41,930 nt of DNA, taken from NCBI GenBank assembly GCA_002343985.1, contig DDTB01000030.1, positions 1 to 41,930 on the forward strand, given 5' to 3'. This stretch comes from Chitinophagaceae bacterium UBA2375 (GTDB lineage: Bacteria > Bacteroidota > Bacteroidia > Chitinophagales > Chitinophagaceae). The stretch's first letter is position 1, and every line of letters begins with the position of its first letter. The notes below the pieces were generated by a model. The model ran no database searches. It saw nothing but the letters and a program-made list of their open reading frames with translations, and had not been told where the DNA came from. The translations under genes were made by a program, and so were the position numbers. Shown here in pieces: positions 17,070 through 25,202 of the stretch.

Positions 17070-18176
17070 CTAAAAGCCCCTTCCACCGGTAGCAACGCTG
17101 TATGAAGCAGGCGAAAGCTTTTTCCATAATGCCCCTGCCAGCACACACAATATGAAAACAAGGAAGGGCACGATGAAAAACGTAGCGAGCCGGTAATACT
17201 GAAACTGATCGAGGTACATGTAAAACAAACGGGTCATATACGGTAAAATGGGAACATGCATGGCGTAAATAATGAAAGAGAATGATGTTAGCCAAACAAA
17301 CCATTTCCTGTTCATGCACCAGGCAACCAATTGATCGCCGCTGTACCAAACCGCCATCACACCGGCAATTACAGAAACATAATGCAGCAAAGACATACAA
17401 AAAGCCACTGTGAAATTTTGTTCCTCAAACTCAAATGCCATCCATGTTTTTATGAACGCCAAACCAAGGAAAAAAAGCCAGCTCAGGTAATGGCTGAACC
17501 ATTCAGGCACCCTGTCGACCGGGAACCTTGCCTTCGACAGCCATATGCCTAAAGTAAAAAAGAACATACCCTGCGCCTCAATAAAAAAGAAACCTGCTTT
17601 TATAACCATCAAGATAAACATGATGGCAAACCAGATAATAGGGTATTTCAGTACCAGCTTTTTTAAAACCGGGTACAACAGATTATAGATAAACAAACTC
17701 CTGATGAACCATAGCTGAAAGGATACGGGTGTTAATAACCACCTCGTAACCATATCCCAAAAACCAAACTGTGTGTATGGCCTGTTATCACCCAATTGAT
17801 CCAGTTGCGCGTCATATACAATTTTAGCCGTAAACGCGTTTTGCTGCAAAGCGAATGTGATCAATAAACCAAAGGCGCTCCAGATCAGAAACGGGATAAC
17901 TAATGAATGAAAGCGCTTTTTGATCCGGCTCAAATATGGCCGGCTGTCCTGCAAGGAAAAAATATACCCGGAAATGATAAACAGCAAGGGGATCCTGAAC
18001 CTCAGGACTCCGTTGGCAATATAATATTCAAAAAACGTAGTGAAAGTAGTTGGTTCATTCACCAGGCTGAAGGGCTGCAGGTATGTTTCATTTAAATTAT
18101 ACCCATGCACAAACAGGAGCAGGGAAATGCAGATAAAGGAATAAAACCGCAGTTTCTGGCTTAAGAATCGCGTCAT
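17070..18176 (-). CDS. Acyltransferase family 3 membrane protein
   Basis: A 368-aa polytopic membrane protein of the acyltransferase 3 group, which acylates surface polysaccharides, lipids or small molecules at the inner membrane. Visible are an early segment LLLFVHGYN (the catalytic-type His in TM1), RFRIPLLFIISGYIF (the conserved F-x-SGY element), an Arg-rich loop RIKKRFHSLVIPFLIW, and about ten hydrophobic segments. The start is 12 bp after the kinase stop, so it is co-transcribed with the kinase and separates it from its regulator. The substrate is unknown. Confidence 0.85.
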   Translation of the reverse strand: MTRFLSQKLRFYSFICISLLLFVHGYNLNETYLQPFSLVNEPTTFTTFFEYYIANGVLRFRIPLLFIISGYIFSLQDSRPYLSRIKKRFHSLVIPFLIWSAFGLLITFALQQNAFTAKIVYDAQLDQLGDNRPYTQFGFWDMVTRWLLTPVSFQLWFIRSLFIYNLLYPVLKKLVLKYPIIWFAIMFILMVIKAGFFFIEAQGMFFFTLGIWLSKARFPVDRVPEWFSHYLSWLFFLGLAFIKTWMAFEFEEQNFTVAFCMSLLHYVSVIAGVMAVWYSGDQLVAWCMNRKWFVWLTSFSFIIYAMHVPILPYMTRLFYMYLDQFQYYRLATFFIVPFLVFILCVLAGALWKKLSPASYSVATGGRGF

Positions 18177-18188
18177 AATGATAACTAA

Positions 18189-21100
18189 TTATTTGACGGG
18201 CACTTTTAACAAGAGCTCGGTACCTTTTCCAGGCGATGATATGATCACTAATTTTCCATTCATTGATTCTGCACGTTTTTGCATATTACCCAATCCATTG
18301 CCACCAGTGGCTGAAATGGGCTGCTTTGTCGTATCAAAGCCATGCCCGTCATCTTTTACCGACAACACAATCCTTCTGCCCTGCAAACTCACGCGAACGG
18401 ACACACGAGATGCCTTTGAATATTTTGCCGCATTATTAACAGCTTCCTTAAACACTAAAAAGAAATCGCGGCGCATTTCCATATCCAGCTTGGAATCCTG
18501 CACGGTTTCATCCACCTGGAAATCCAGCAGCATATCTTTTGGCTCCAGTGTTTGAATGGCATATTCCCTCATGCGGGCGGTAATACGCTGCATGTTGTCG
18601 TTGGAAGGCTTGATGCTCCAAACAATATCATCCATCGCTTCCATCATACGCTGGCTGTTCTCGCTGATCTTACCTAAATATTCCGAGGTCTTCACCACAT
18701 CGGTACCCATCTTTGTTTTCGCCATCGACGCGAGGATATTGATGGTACTAAGCGTACTGCCCATATCATCATGCAAGTCCCTCGCCACTTTATTCCGCAG
18801 TTTTTCTACGGCCAGCAACCTGTTCACCCTTGCCCTGTGAAAATTGTAAATAACCAGCAATAATATAAATGCCAGGCTGCTGAGGAACCAGCCTGATCGC
18901 CAGAAAGGGTTCATGATGACGATCGTAAACGAAGTGATCCCGGGAGACCTGAGCCCTTCCAGGTCTTCGCAATAAACTTCGAACTGGTACTTACCCGGGG
19001 GCAATAATGAATAATTCGCAAAGAACCCCTGGTCAGATTTCACCCAATTGTTCTGTATGCCTTTGAGGCGATAATAATATGTGAGTTTATCGCGCTCGGT
19101 GTAACTCAGCGATGCGAAATAAATACTAATGGAATTTTGGTTATGCGGGAGCCTGATGAATGGCCGGGCCAACAAGGAATCGACCGGATAAAACTGGTTG
19201 AAAATTTTAAAATCAGTGATCGTCACATTCAGCGGCGGCTTTACGCTGGAGTAAACGGCAGGGTCAAGAATAAGCAGGCTATTACTTCCGCCAAACAAGA
19301 GCAACCCTTTCGATGTCACGAGATCAGCATCTTTTGTTTGTTCAGATACAATAATGCCATCCTTACGCCCGTATGGTGTGATGTGGTGATTGAGCGGGTT
19401 GTACTTTGAAATACCATTCGATGTGATGATCCAGAGGAACCCTTTCTTATCCATCCTCAACCTGTACACGTTATTGGCAGGCAGTCCATCATCAAAAGTT
19501 AACCAACGCACAGACCAATTCCGTTTATTAATAAAATTCAATACACCGGCTCCATAAATGATGGTACTGTCATTCAATTGTTCGATATCAAAACCCGTAT
19601 TGCTGTACAAACCTTTTCCCCTTGGCCCCGCCATCAGGTGACTGATGACCTGACCGGTGGCGCCATTGATGGCATACAATCCTTTTTCATGGGTGGCCAG
19701 CCAGACCACGCCCGACTGATCAATGAAAATTTTATAAATAATGGTGCCAATTTCATACACAACCTGGAACACTCCATTTTCATATTTAATGAGTTTACCT
19801 GATTGGGTCCCAAACCATATTGTACCTTTTTTATCTTCCTCTATAAAACGTATAGTGCTGCCATTACATACATCAGGCCTCATATATTGCGTGGTGCCTT
19901 TTTCGGGATCGTGCAGGAGTATGATCCCACCATTACATCCAATCCAAACCAAACCAGTAGCGCTTTGCCGGCACATGGCCCATGTTAGCCTAACAGCATT
20001 CTTCCATTCGGGAAGCCAGTTGGCTGGAGGGGGATTTTTATATAACTGGCTTTCTTTCATCCTGAGCTGTTTGTCGAGGATGCGTACACCACTCCCCCAT
20101 GAAGCCAACCAGATATCTTCATTGGGCATTTCCATGATATCGGTGATGGCAGTGGGTTGATTCTTGTTGCTGAAAATCAGGTTTACCAAGGTATAAGCCT
20201 CATTACCAGATGCGGTAAAATACAAGCCGCGGTCTGTGGCAAACCAGATGTTACCATCACGGTCTTCCATCATCTGGTAAACCAATTCATAATTGATACC
20301 GATTTGATCGGATCCGCTTGACACAAAAACAAACTGCCCCATATTTCTATCGAAATTATAGAGCATATCACCACCATATATCCAGAAACCTCCTTTTGAT
20401 GATTCAAAAAAATGATGGAGTTCCCGATAGCCCGGAGGCCGATTCCCGTATCCTGCCGTATCAGCAGCCGGTGCGGGCATACCACTGCTATCGAGGCAGT
20501 GCACAACTTGTCCGCCGCCCTTGATTTTTTGTGGCCATGCCGAAATCCAAATCCTGCGTTTTTGGTCAATAAACACTTTTGACATACCATCCTGCACATA
20601 TTCATTATTCAAAATGGCAAGCTGACGGGGATTACTGATCTTACTCCAACTCTCACGGGTTGATTTATTAAATATAACCAGGCCGCTATCGCAGGGTATC
20701 CAATACTGGTCCTTTTGTTCATCACTAAAAACCCCATTGGCAACGGGTAGCCAGCCATTGGGGAGCGCGATAAAACCATCTTCCTCAAATGACCATTTCA
20801 ACAAATTAAAATGAAGGATCCCGTAGCGGTTGACATTTAAAAAAACCTGTCCTGCCTTATCTTTCCATAAATAAAACTCAGCCCTTGGCGGGAACCGGGC
20901 TTTGTTGTTGAGCCTGATTTTTTTGTAATTGAGGTCAACCGTATTAAAAATACCAAACTCCCGTAATGTCGGGAAACTCAGTAAGAGGTTTACGCTATCC
21001 AGTCCGATGATCTGGCTAACAGGGGCATGCGGCAGTTCATCGCTTCCCAATTTATTCACCTTAAAACTCACGAATTTACTGCCATCAAATCGTTGCAACC

Positions 21101-21290
21101 CATTGGCGGTACCTATCCATATATACCCTTTCTGGTCCTGGTGCAGGCTGCTGACCTGGTTACTGGCCAGGCCCTTTCCATCATTGGTGGAAATGCGGTT
21201 AAAGGCAAAGCCCTGAAACTGCTGTGCATCGGATTTCATGCCGGCTAATAACAGCAGCAATGCGAAAGCATATCGAACGAAGCGAATCAT
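18189..21290 (-). CDS. Propeller-sensor histidine kinase (Reg_prop, Y_Y_Y, HisKA_3)
   Basis: A 1033-aa sensor kinase. A signal peptide (ending MKSDAQ) precedes a long periplasmic beta-propeller built from Reg_prop repeats (SLHQDQKGYIWIGTANGL, MMEDRDGNIWFATDRGLY, IDQSGVVWLATHEKGLY, MDKKGFLWIITSNGI). A Y_Y_Y domain (about 705-770), one membrane span (about 795-815) and a HisKA_3 dimerisation domain with ARDLHDDMGSTLS (His840) follow. The HATPase_c domain ends with KDDGHGFD and GGNGLGNMQKRAESMNG. There is no receiver or AraC output, so the separate LuxR regulator must act. I chose ATG 21290; the frame opens three codons earlier only with TTG. The ligand is unknown. Confidence 0.93.
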   Translation of the reverse strand: MIRFVRYAFALLLLLAGMKSDAQQFQGFAFNRISTNDGKGLASNQVSSLHQDQKGYIWIGTANGLQRFDGSKFVSFKVNKLGSDELPHAPVSQIIGLDSVNLLLSFPTLREFGIFNTVDLNYKKIRLNNKARFPPRAEFYLWKDKAGQVFLNVNRYGILHFNLLKWSFEEDGFIALPNGWLPVANGVFSDEQKDQYWIPCDSGLVIFNKSTRESWSKISNPRQLAILNNEYVQDGMSKVFIDQKRRIWISAWPQKIKGGGQVVHCLDSSGMPAPAADTAGYGNRPPGYRELHHFFESSKGGFWIYGGDMLYNFDRNMGQFVFVSSGSDQIGINYELVYQMMEDRDGNIWFATDRGLYFTASGNEAYTLVNLIFSNKNQPTAITDIMEMPNEDIWLASWGSGVRILDKQLRMKESQLYKNPPPANWLPEWKNAVRLTWAMCRQSATGLVWIGCNGGIILLHDPEKGTTQYMRPDVCNGSTIRFIEEDKKGTIWFGTQSGKLIKYENGVFQVVYEIGTIIYKIFIDQSGVVWLATHEKGLYAINGATGQVISHLMAGPRGKGLYSNTGFDIEQLNDSTIIYGAGVLNFINKRNWSVRWLTFDDGLPANNVYRLRMDKKGFLWIITSNGISKYNPLNHHITPYGRKDGIIVSEQTKDADLVTSKGLLLFGGSNSLLILDPAVYSSVKPPLNVTITDFKIFNQFYPVDSLLARPFIRLPHNQNSISIYFASLSYTERDKLTYYYRLKGIQNNWVKSDQGFFANYSLLPPGKYQFEVYCEDLEGLRSPGITSFTIVIMNPFWRSGWFLSSLAFILLLVIYNFHRARVNRLLAVEKLRNKVARDLHDDMGSTLSTINILASMAKTKMGTDVVKTSEYLGKISENSQRMMEAMDDIVWSIKPSNDNMQRITARMREYAIQTLEPKDMLLDFQVDETVQDSKLDMEMRRDFFLVFKEAVNNAAKYSKASRVSVRVSLQGRRIVLSVKDDGHGFDTTKQPISATGGNGLGNMQKRAESMNGKLVIISSPGKGTELLLKVPVK

Positions 21291-21296
21291 CGGATA

Positions 21297-21356
21297 CAAA
21301 TCTAATCAATGGATTGGCATTTACAGCCGGTCTGCATAAAACCACATATTTATGTG
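21297..21356 (-). promoter_or_regulatory. Promoter and palindromic site of the sensor kinase operon
   Basis: The minus strand has TAGATTTG (21304 to 21297), an exact -7 match only 7 nt before the ATG, implying a nearly leaderless mRNA. At 21343-21356 lies CACATA-TT-TATGTG, the same palindrome as at 16285-16300, here centred 45.5 bp from the -7 box. Two further CATGTGATAAA half-site-like repeats lie at 21384-21394 and 21412-21422. Confidence 0.5.
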
Positions 21357-21613
21357 AGCCATGCCCGGATAGACGGATATGGGCATGTGATAAACGGTCA
21401 ATTAGCATGACCATGTGATAAAAACCCTGAAACAGCAAAGGTTTGGAGGAATTTTTCACACGATTATGCGATTGCGGAGGCACTGAAAGCGGCTGATATT
21501 TGCATTGTGATTCGGAAGTAAAATAACAGTTGCAAACATACAGTAACAAAATGACTCAGCAACACGTAGAACCTAACGAATCAAATTGTAAAACCCCTTA
21601 AAAAAGTAAAGCC

Positions 21614-21787
21614 ATGAATAAGAAATTCATCACCACGCAACTCCTGATCGTTGTCCGAAGCAGCAAGAACCATGCTGGCGGGATCAAATCCGCGACACAA
21701 ACATCAAACAACAGACATGGAGGCATCCTGCCATCAAATCCTTCAGGAAAAGTTATCCTGACAGGAAACCACATGAAGGCAGCATAA
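21614..21787 (+). CDS. Possible 57-aa small protein, unsupported
   Basis: An ATG-initiated frame of 57 aa beginning MNKKFITTQLLIVVRSS. Its start resembles a Bacteroidota N-terminus, but the rest (rich in Asn, Ser, Gly, Lys) shows no domain or signal peptide. There is no recognisable promoter box. It may be chance. Confidence 0.2.
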   Translation: MNKKFITTQLLIVVRSSKNHAGGIKSATQTSNNRHGGILPSNPSGKVILTGNHMKAA

Positions 21788-21858
21788 CCTGTAACATGCA
21801 GCAGTACGTAAACGATACTGCAAGAAACCTTATTAATCAACTGATAAACTCTATACCT

Positions 21859-21960
21859 ATGTCATCATTTTGGGGACTCATGGACCGCTTCTTTGTATGC
21901 CTAATCATGTTATCCGGAGAAGAAGAATGGGAAGATACCAATATCACCCACATTCTCTAA
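21859..21960 (+). CDS. Possible 33-aa micropeptide
   Basis: A short frame encoding 33 aa with an amphipathic or hydrophobic start (MSSFWGLMDRFFVCLIMLSG) and an acidic tail (EEEWEDTN). Such a layout is compatible with a membrane-associated peptide, but there is no family match I can name and no promoter evidence. It ends 44 bp before the GIN gene. Confidence 0.22.
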   Translation: MSSFWGLMDRFFVCLIMLSGEEEWEDTNITHIL

Positions 21961-22004
21961 TCCTTCCATGAAAAATAAACGGTCAACTCAATAAAATATC
22001 CAAC

Positions 22005-22685
22005 ATGAATTTTGTAATTATTTCGAAGCGGCACCTGGTTTCATACTTATTGATTTTAAGTTTGTCCGCTATTTTCAGCTCTTGCGAGAAAATCAGCATA
22101 TACGGACAAGGCAATACCATAACAGTTCAAAAAAACCTGCCTTCCTTCGATGCAGTGGAAACATTTGGCGACATCAGGGTGAGGATTGTTCAAGGCAACC
22201 AAGAAGATATAAGTATAACCGGTTTTGAAAACCTGTTAGCGGTTACGGAAACTGAAGTTAAAAATGGTTTACTGCGCATCAAGTTTTCGGACAATATCCG
22301 GAATGTGATCAACAGCAATGTTGTGGTTAATATCATCTTACCCAATATCAAGGCAGGTACCATGCATGGGAATGGCGATATGCAGATTTCCAATTTCACA
22401 GGCGGCGACTCATTGTCGTTAAAGGTTAACGGAAACGCTGATATAACAGTACGGTCATCCGTTTATGATCTGGCATTGATGGATGTAAATGGAAATGGGA
22501 AAATCAATTGCCGGGATTTGCAAACCTTAAATGCCTCACTGGTTATACATGGCAATGGAGATATTGCATTGCAATGCAGCGATAACCTGAAAGCCCGGAT
22601 ATATGGAAATGGGATAGTACGTTACAGCGGGAACCCTGTTTTAGATGTGCAGATCAGTGGCAATGGCCATGTGCTAAGGCTTTGA
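22005..22685 (+). CDS. GIN-domain (DUF2807) lipoprotein
   Basis: A 226-aa head GIN-domain protein. The N-terminal LLILSLSAIFSSCEK is a lipoprotein signal (lipobox Cys near residue 27), placing it at a membrane facing the periplasm. The rest matches DUF2807: FDAVETFGDIRVRIVQG at the beginning and the repeating MHGNGD, VNGNAD, VNGNGK, IHGNGD, IYGNGI, ISGNGH elements, which form a right-handed parallel beta-helix. The function of GIN domains is not established; adhesion or cell-envelope roles have been suggested. It is convergent with the Crp/Fnr gene, with 2 bp between stops. Confidence 0.88.
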   Translation: MNFVIISKRHLVSYLLILSLSAIFSSCEKISIYGQGNTITVQKNLPSFDAVETFGDIRVRIVQGNQEDISITGFENLLAVTETEVKNGLLRIKFSDNIRNVINSNVVVNIILPNIKAGTMHGNGDMQISNFTGGDSLSLKVNGNADITVRSSVYDLALMDVNGNGKINCRDLQTLNASLVIHGNGDIALQCSDNLKARIYGNGIVRYSGNPVLDVQISGNGHVLRL

Positions 22686-22687
22686 GT

Positions 22688-23317
22688 TTACAAATCCTTC
22701 AGCAGCTTGATCTCATTGCGATACAGGATGATGCGTTTATCGTTTTCGAGTTGTTTGAGTAACCTGGATATCACTACCCTCGATGTGGCCATCTCATCAG
22801 CAATCTGGTAATGTGATACTTTTATGACACTTGATCCTGTATGTTTTTGTTTTTCTTTCAGGTAAGCCACCAGGCGCTCATCCAATTTATGAAACGCGAT
22901 GCTTTCAATGGACTTTAAAAGTTCAATAAAACGATCGTTAAAGCTTCGGAAAATATAATTCTTCCAACTGGGATAGGTGCAGAGCCATTCATCAAGTTTA
23001 ACATGCGGTATCGCGATTAATTCCACATCATCTTCTGCAACAGCGCGCACTTCGCTCTTCTTCGCTTCCACGCAGCAACTATAAGCCATGGAGCAACTTT
23101 CGCTGCTCGACAGGTAATAGAGCAGAATTTCACGGCCATCCTCATCCTTCCTCATCACCTTGACGGTGCCCTTAAGCACAATGGGCATCATCCGGATATA
23201 TTTACCGTAATCCATGATCAGGTCACCCTCCCGAAATTGCTGAAAGATCCCAAACTGTCCGATTTCCTTAATCAGCGCCGGCTCCAGGATGCCGGATAAT
23301 GAATCCAGGTTTGTCAT
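22688..23317 (-). CDS. Crp/Fnr-family transcription regulator with cysteine cluster
   Basis: A 209-aa Crp/Fnr regulator. The N-terminal cNMP-binding-like beta-roll (about 15-125) lacks the clear cAMP-contacting RxS motif. The C-terminal winged helix has YQIADEMATSRVVISRLLKQLE, with SR-x3-SR recognition helix. A loop with CSMAYSCC (Cys75, Cys81, Cys82) is notable and could sense redox state or persulfides. I chose ATG 23317; the frame opens two codons earlier with TTG. It starts 2 bp after the porin stop, as the last gene of the 12-gene sulfur operon, and is the best candidate to bind the GTAAC-N4-GTTAC sites, which would make it autoregulated. Confidence 0.9.
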   Translation of the reverse strand: MTNLDSLSGILEPALIKEIGQFGIFQQFREGDLIMDYGKYIRMMPIVLKGTVKVMRKDEDGREILLYYLSSSESCSMAYSCCVEAKKSEVRAVAEDDVELIAIPHVKLDEWLCTYPSWKNYIFRSFNDRFIELLKSIESIAFHKLDERLVAYLKEKQKHTGSSVIKVSHYQIADEMATSRVVISRLLKQLENDKRIILYRNEIKLLKDL

Positions 23318-23319
23318 AA

Positions 23320-24747
23320 TCAAAAATGATAGTTGAGTACGAAGTTATAATTGATTACGTCAACTTTATTGAAAACATATTTGAGTGCGGGCAATTCACT
23401 ACTTGCACGGAATTTTGAAGCAACCAGCAATTGGGCTTCCATTCCTTTCAACAATCCTTTAAACGGATACCTGACATCAAGGTTAACCTGTACATAAGAA
23501 GGCATCCCATATTTATTCAGGCGATAATTGTTTACACCTGGAAGATCAAAATAACCGGCTGATAAAGCGGTTCTCCAACCTGATTTTGGCCATTTATAGC
23601 TGCCGTTCGCAGTGATGGCATGTACATCACCAAAACCTTCATTCCTTTCCCTCGGCATGAATGTGAAGAAGGGGTCCCTTCCCCATTCCCTTGGCATCAG
23701 GTACCTGCCATCCTTTGTGATACGTGTATAATTCAAATTCAGGTCCCAATTACCCGAATTATACCCTGCACGTACACCGAAGCTCAGCGAGCGGCTTCCT
23801 TTAGCCATATACGCTTTCTCAGGATCCAGATGGCCCCCATCATTTACAGCATCCTGCCTGATCAACTGGACTGATGCAAGCAAAGATTTTTTTTCAGTAA
23901 CCGGAATGGAATGGTCAACCTGTAATAATGCGCTGTTAAAAATATTTTCAGTAAACAGGTTCCATGCATGGAATTTAGTACGCTTTGTTGCCGCATAATG
24001 GGCACCAACCAAAAATATTCCCTTGCTCTCAAGGTTATCTTTATAATCTGATTTCGTGCCTGATTCATTCACGCCAACCGGATATATCCCGATTGATTCA
24101 CCTACATCATACCATTCCGTTGTTCCGCGGGGCGATATGGCATATAACCAGGCAGCATCCAGTTTAAACCGTTTCCCCTCATTTAGTTCAAGATATACCC
24201 CTTCAACTCCGGTAGGCCTCATCCTGCCATCCTGAAGGTTGATGAATGGCGTGTTGATCAGTTGCTTACCAAATATAATATGGGATTGCTTCCAATTGTA
24301 TTTTATGTAGAGTTCCTCAAGCCTGTCAATATCCGTTTTATTACCAGGGTCTTCCACATCAAAAAGTGCAACCTCATACCGGTTTGGCTGACCGGTGAGG
24401 CTATCCGTTTTACCCAAACCGGGAGATCCGATATTAAAAATATAGAACCCGCTTACCGCGAACTGAAAACCATGGAATTTTGCCGTTTCATAACGGATGC
24501 CTCCACCCGCCGCGTTGGCTATATAATCGCGCATTCGGTACCTGTTATCGGTTGCCATAAAAAAATATCTGAAATGCCCGTTTACCGTGCCATTTTTGAA
24601 GGCATACAACAACGAACTGGTATCAACAGGTGTTTGCTGCCTGCCTTTCCACATACCTGGCTTCTCAATCACTTCCTGGTGTTGCGCAAAAACCTTAAAA
24701 GATAATACACTAAAAAAAACTACAATAACCTTTTTTATGTCATTCAT
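23320..24747 (-). CDS. OprD-like outer-membrane porin
   Basis: A 475-aa predicted outer-membrane beta-barrel with a signal peptide (ending KVFAQ). The early NGTVNGHFRYFFMATDN and later GKQLINTPFINLQDGRMRPTGVEGV are typical of OprD-family porins, which take up small organic or inorganic anions. The C-terminus is NYNFVLNYHF, ending in Phe as barrels do. It starts 1 bp after the DsrE stop in the sulfur operon, so a role in letting thiosulfate or similar compounds into the periplasm is plausible; this is inference from context. Confidence 0.82.
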   Translation of the reverse strand: MNDIKKVIVVFFSVLSFKVFAQHQEVIEKPGMWKGRQQTPVDTSSLLYAFKNGTVNGHFRYFFMATDNRYRMRDYIANAAGGGIRYETAKFHGFQFAVSGFYIFNIGSPGLGKTDSLTGQPNRYEVALFDVEDPGNKTDIDRLEELYIKYNWKQSHIIFGKQLINTPFINLQDGRMRPTGVEGVYLELNEGKRFKLDAAWLYAISPRGTTEWYDVGESIGIYPVGVNESGTKSDYKDNLESKGIFLVGAHYAATKRTKFHAWNLFTENIFNSALLQVDHSIPVTEKKSLLASVQLIRQDAVNDGGHLDPEKAYMAKGSRSLSFGVRAGYNSGNWDLNLNYTRITKDGRYLMPREWGRDPFFTFMPRERNEGFGDVHAITANGSYKWPKSGWRTALSAGYFDLPGVNNYRLNKYGMPSYVQVNLDVRYPFKGLLKGMEAQLLVASKFRASSELPALKYVFNKVDVINYNFVLNYHF

Positions 24748-24748
24748 A

Positions 24749-25192
24749 CTAAAATCCTGATTTTATATATGTCCAACCTTGTTCCTGTCTTTCAACAATG
24801 GCAATGATGCCTGCTTCTACATATCCCGATTCAGGAATGATCTCCTCTTTACTGACATGCCTTTCCTTCAGTGAAAATTCGCAAGCATAAAAACGAACAG
24901 ATTTCCTCGATTGAATGTCCTTAAGTTTATCGTGAACAACTGTCTTTTTTGTCATCAGCATCGATAACCCGGGGCCGTGGCAGATCACATCGATTTTGGT
25001 ACCGGGAGAAACTGAAGTAATATTATTTAACTGCTTCATCAGCGCCTTATGTGCCAGTGTATCATCCGTTGTTAACTGAAAAACGATTTGATGCACTCTT
25101 GTCTTAGCGGCAGTTTCTGTTTGTGATTGCTGGGCTGTAGCTACTGAAAACCCGGAAATAGCCAACATCAGCAAAGAGAAAAATTTTTTCAT
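24749..25192 (-). CDS. Secreted DsrE-family sulfur-carrier-like protein
   Basis: A 147-aa protein: signal peptide (MKKFFSLLMLAISGFSVATAQQ) followed by a DsrE/DsrF-like domain. Typical stretches are VFQLTTDD, the central IDVICHGPGLSML with one Cys, and VRFYACEFSLKER with a second Cys. DsrE-like proteins carry or transfer persulfidic sulfur in the cytoplasm; this one has an export signal, so it would act in the periplasm. ATG 25192 is chosen over ATG 25198 because it starts the basic n-region. It lies 10 bp after the SoxB-like gene and 1 bp before the porin gene. Sulfur transfer is inferred from family and operon. Confidence 0.85.
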   Translation of the reverse strand: MKKFFSLLMLAISGFSVATAQQSQTETAAKTRVHQIVFQLTTDDTLAHKALMKQLNNITSVSPGTKIDVICHGPGLSMLMTKKTVVHDKLKDIQSRKSVRFYACEFSLKERHVSKEEIIPESGYVEAGIIAIVERQEQGWTYIKSGF

Positions 25193-25202
25193 ATGCATTT
25201 TA

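Larger units (their letters stand above)
21357..22004. other. Gene-poor stretch between the kinase promoter and the GIN lipoprotein
   Basis: About 650 bp with no convincing gene. It holds the CATGTGATAAA repeats, two short plus-strand open frames listed separately, and a 12-nt repeat (ATAAACGGTCAA at 21390-21401 and 21975-21986) close to the two flanking genes. A minus-strand frame at 21598-21840 is hydrophobic but looks like an antisense artefact. I see no RNA gene or mobile-element signature. Confidence 0.5.

Noticed and set aside
21598..21840. Minus-strand hydrophobic 80-aa frame
   Set aside because: No start context, no promoter box and odd composition; it lies antisense to an equally doubtful short frame.
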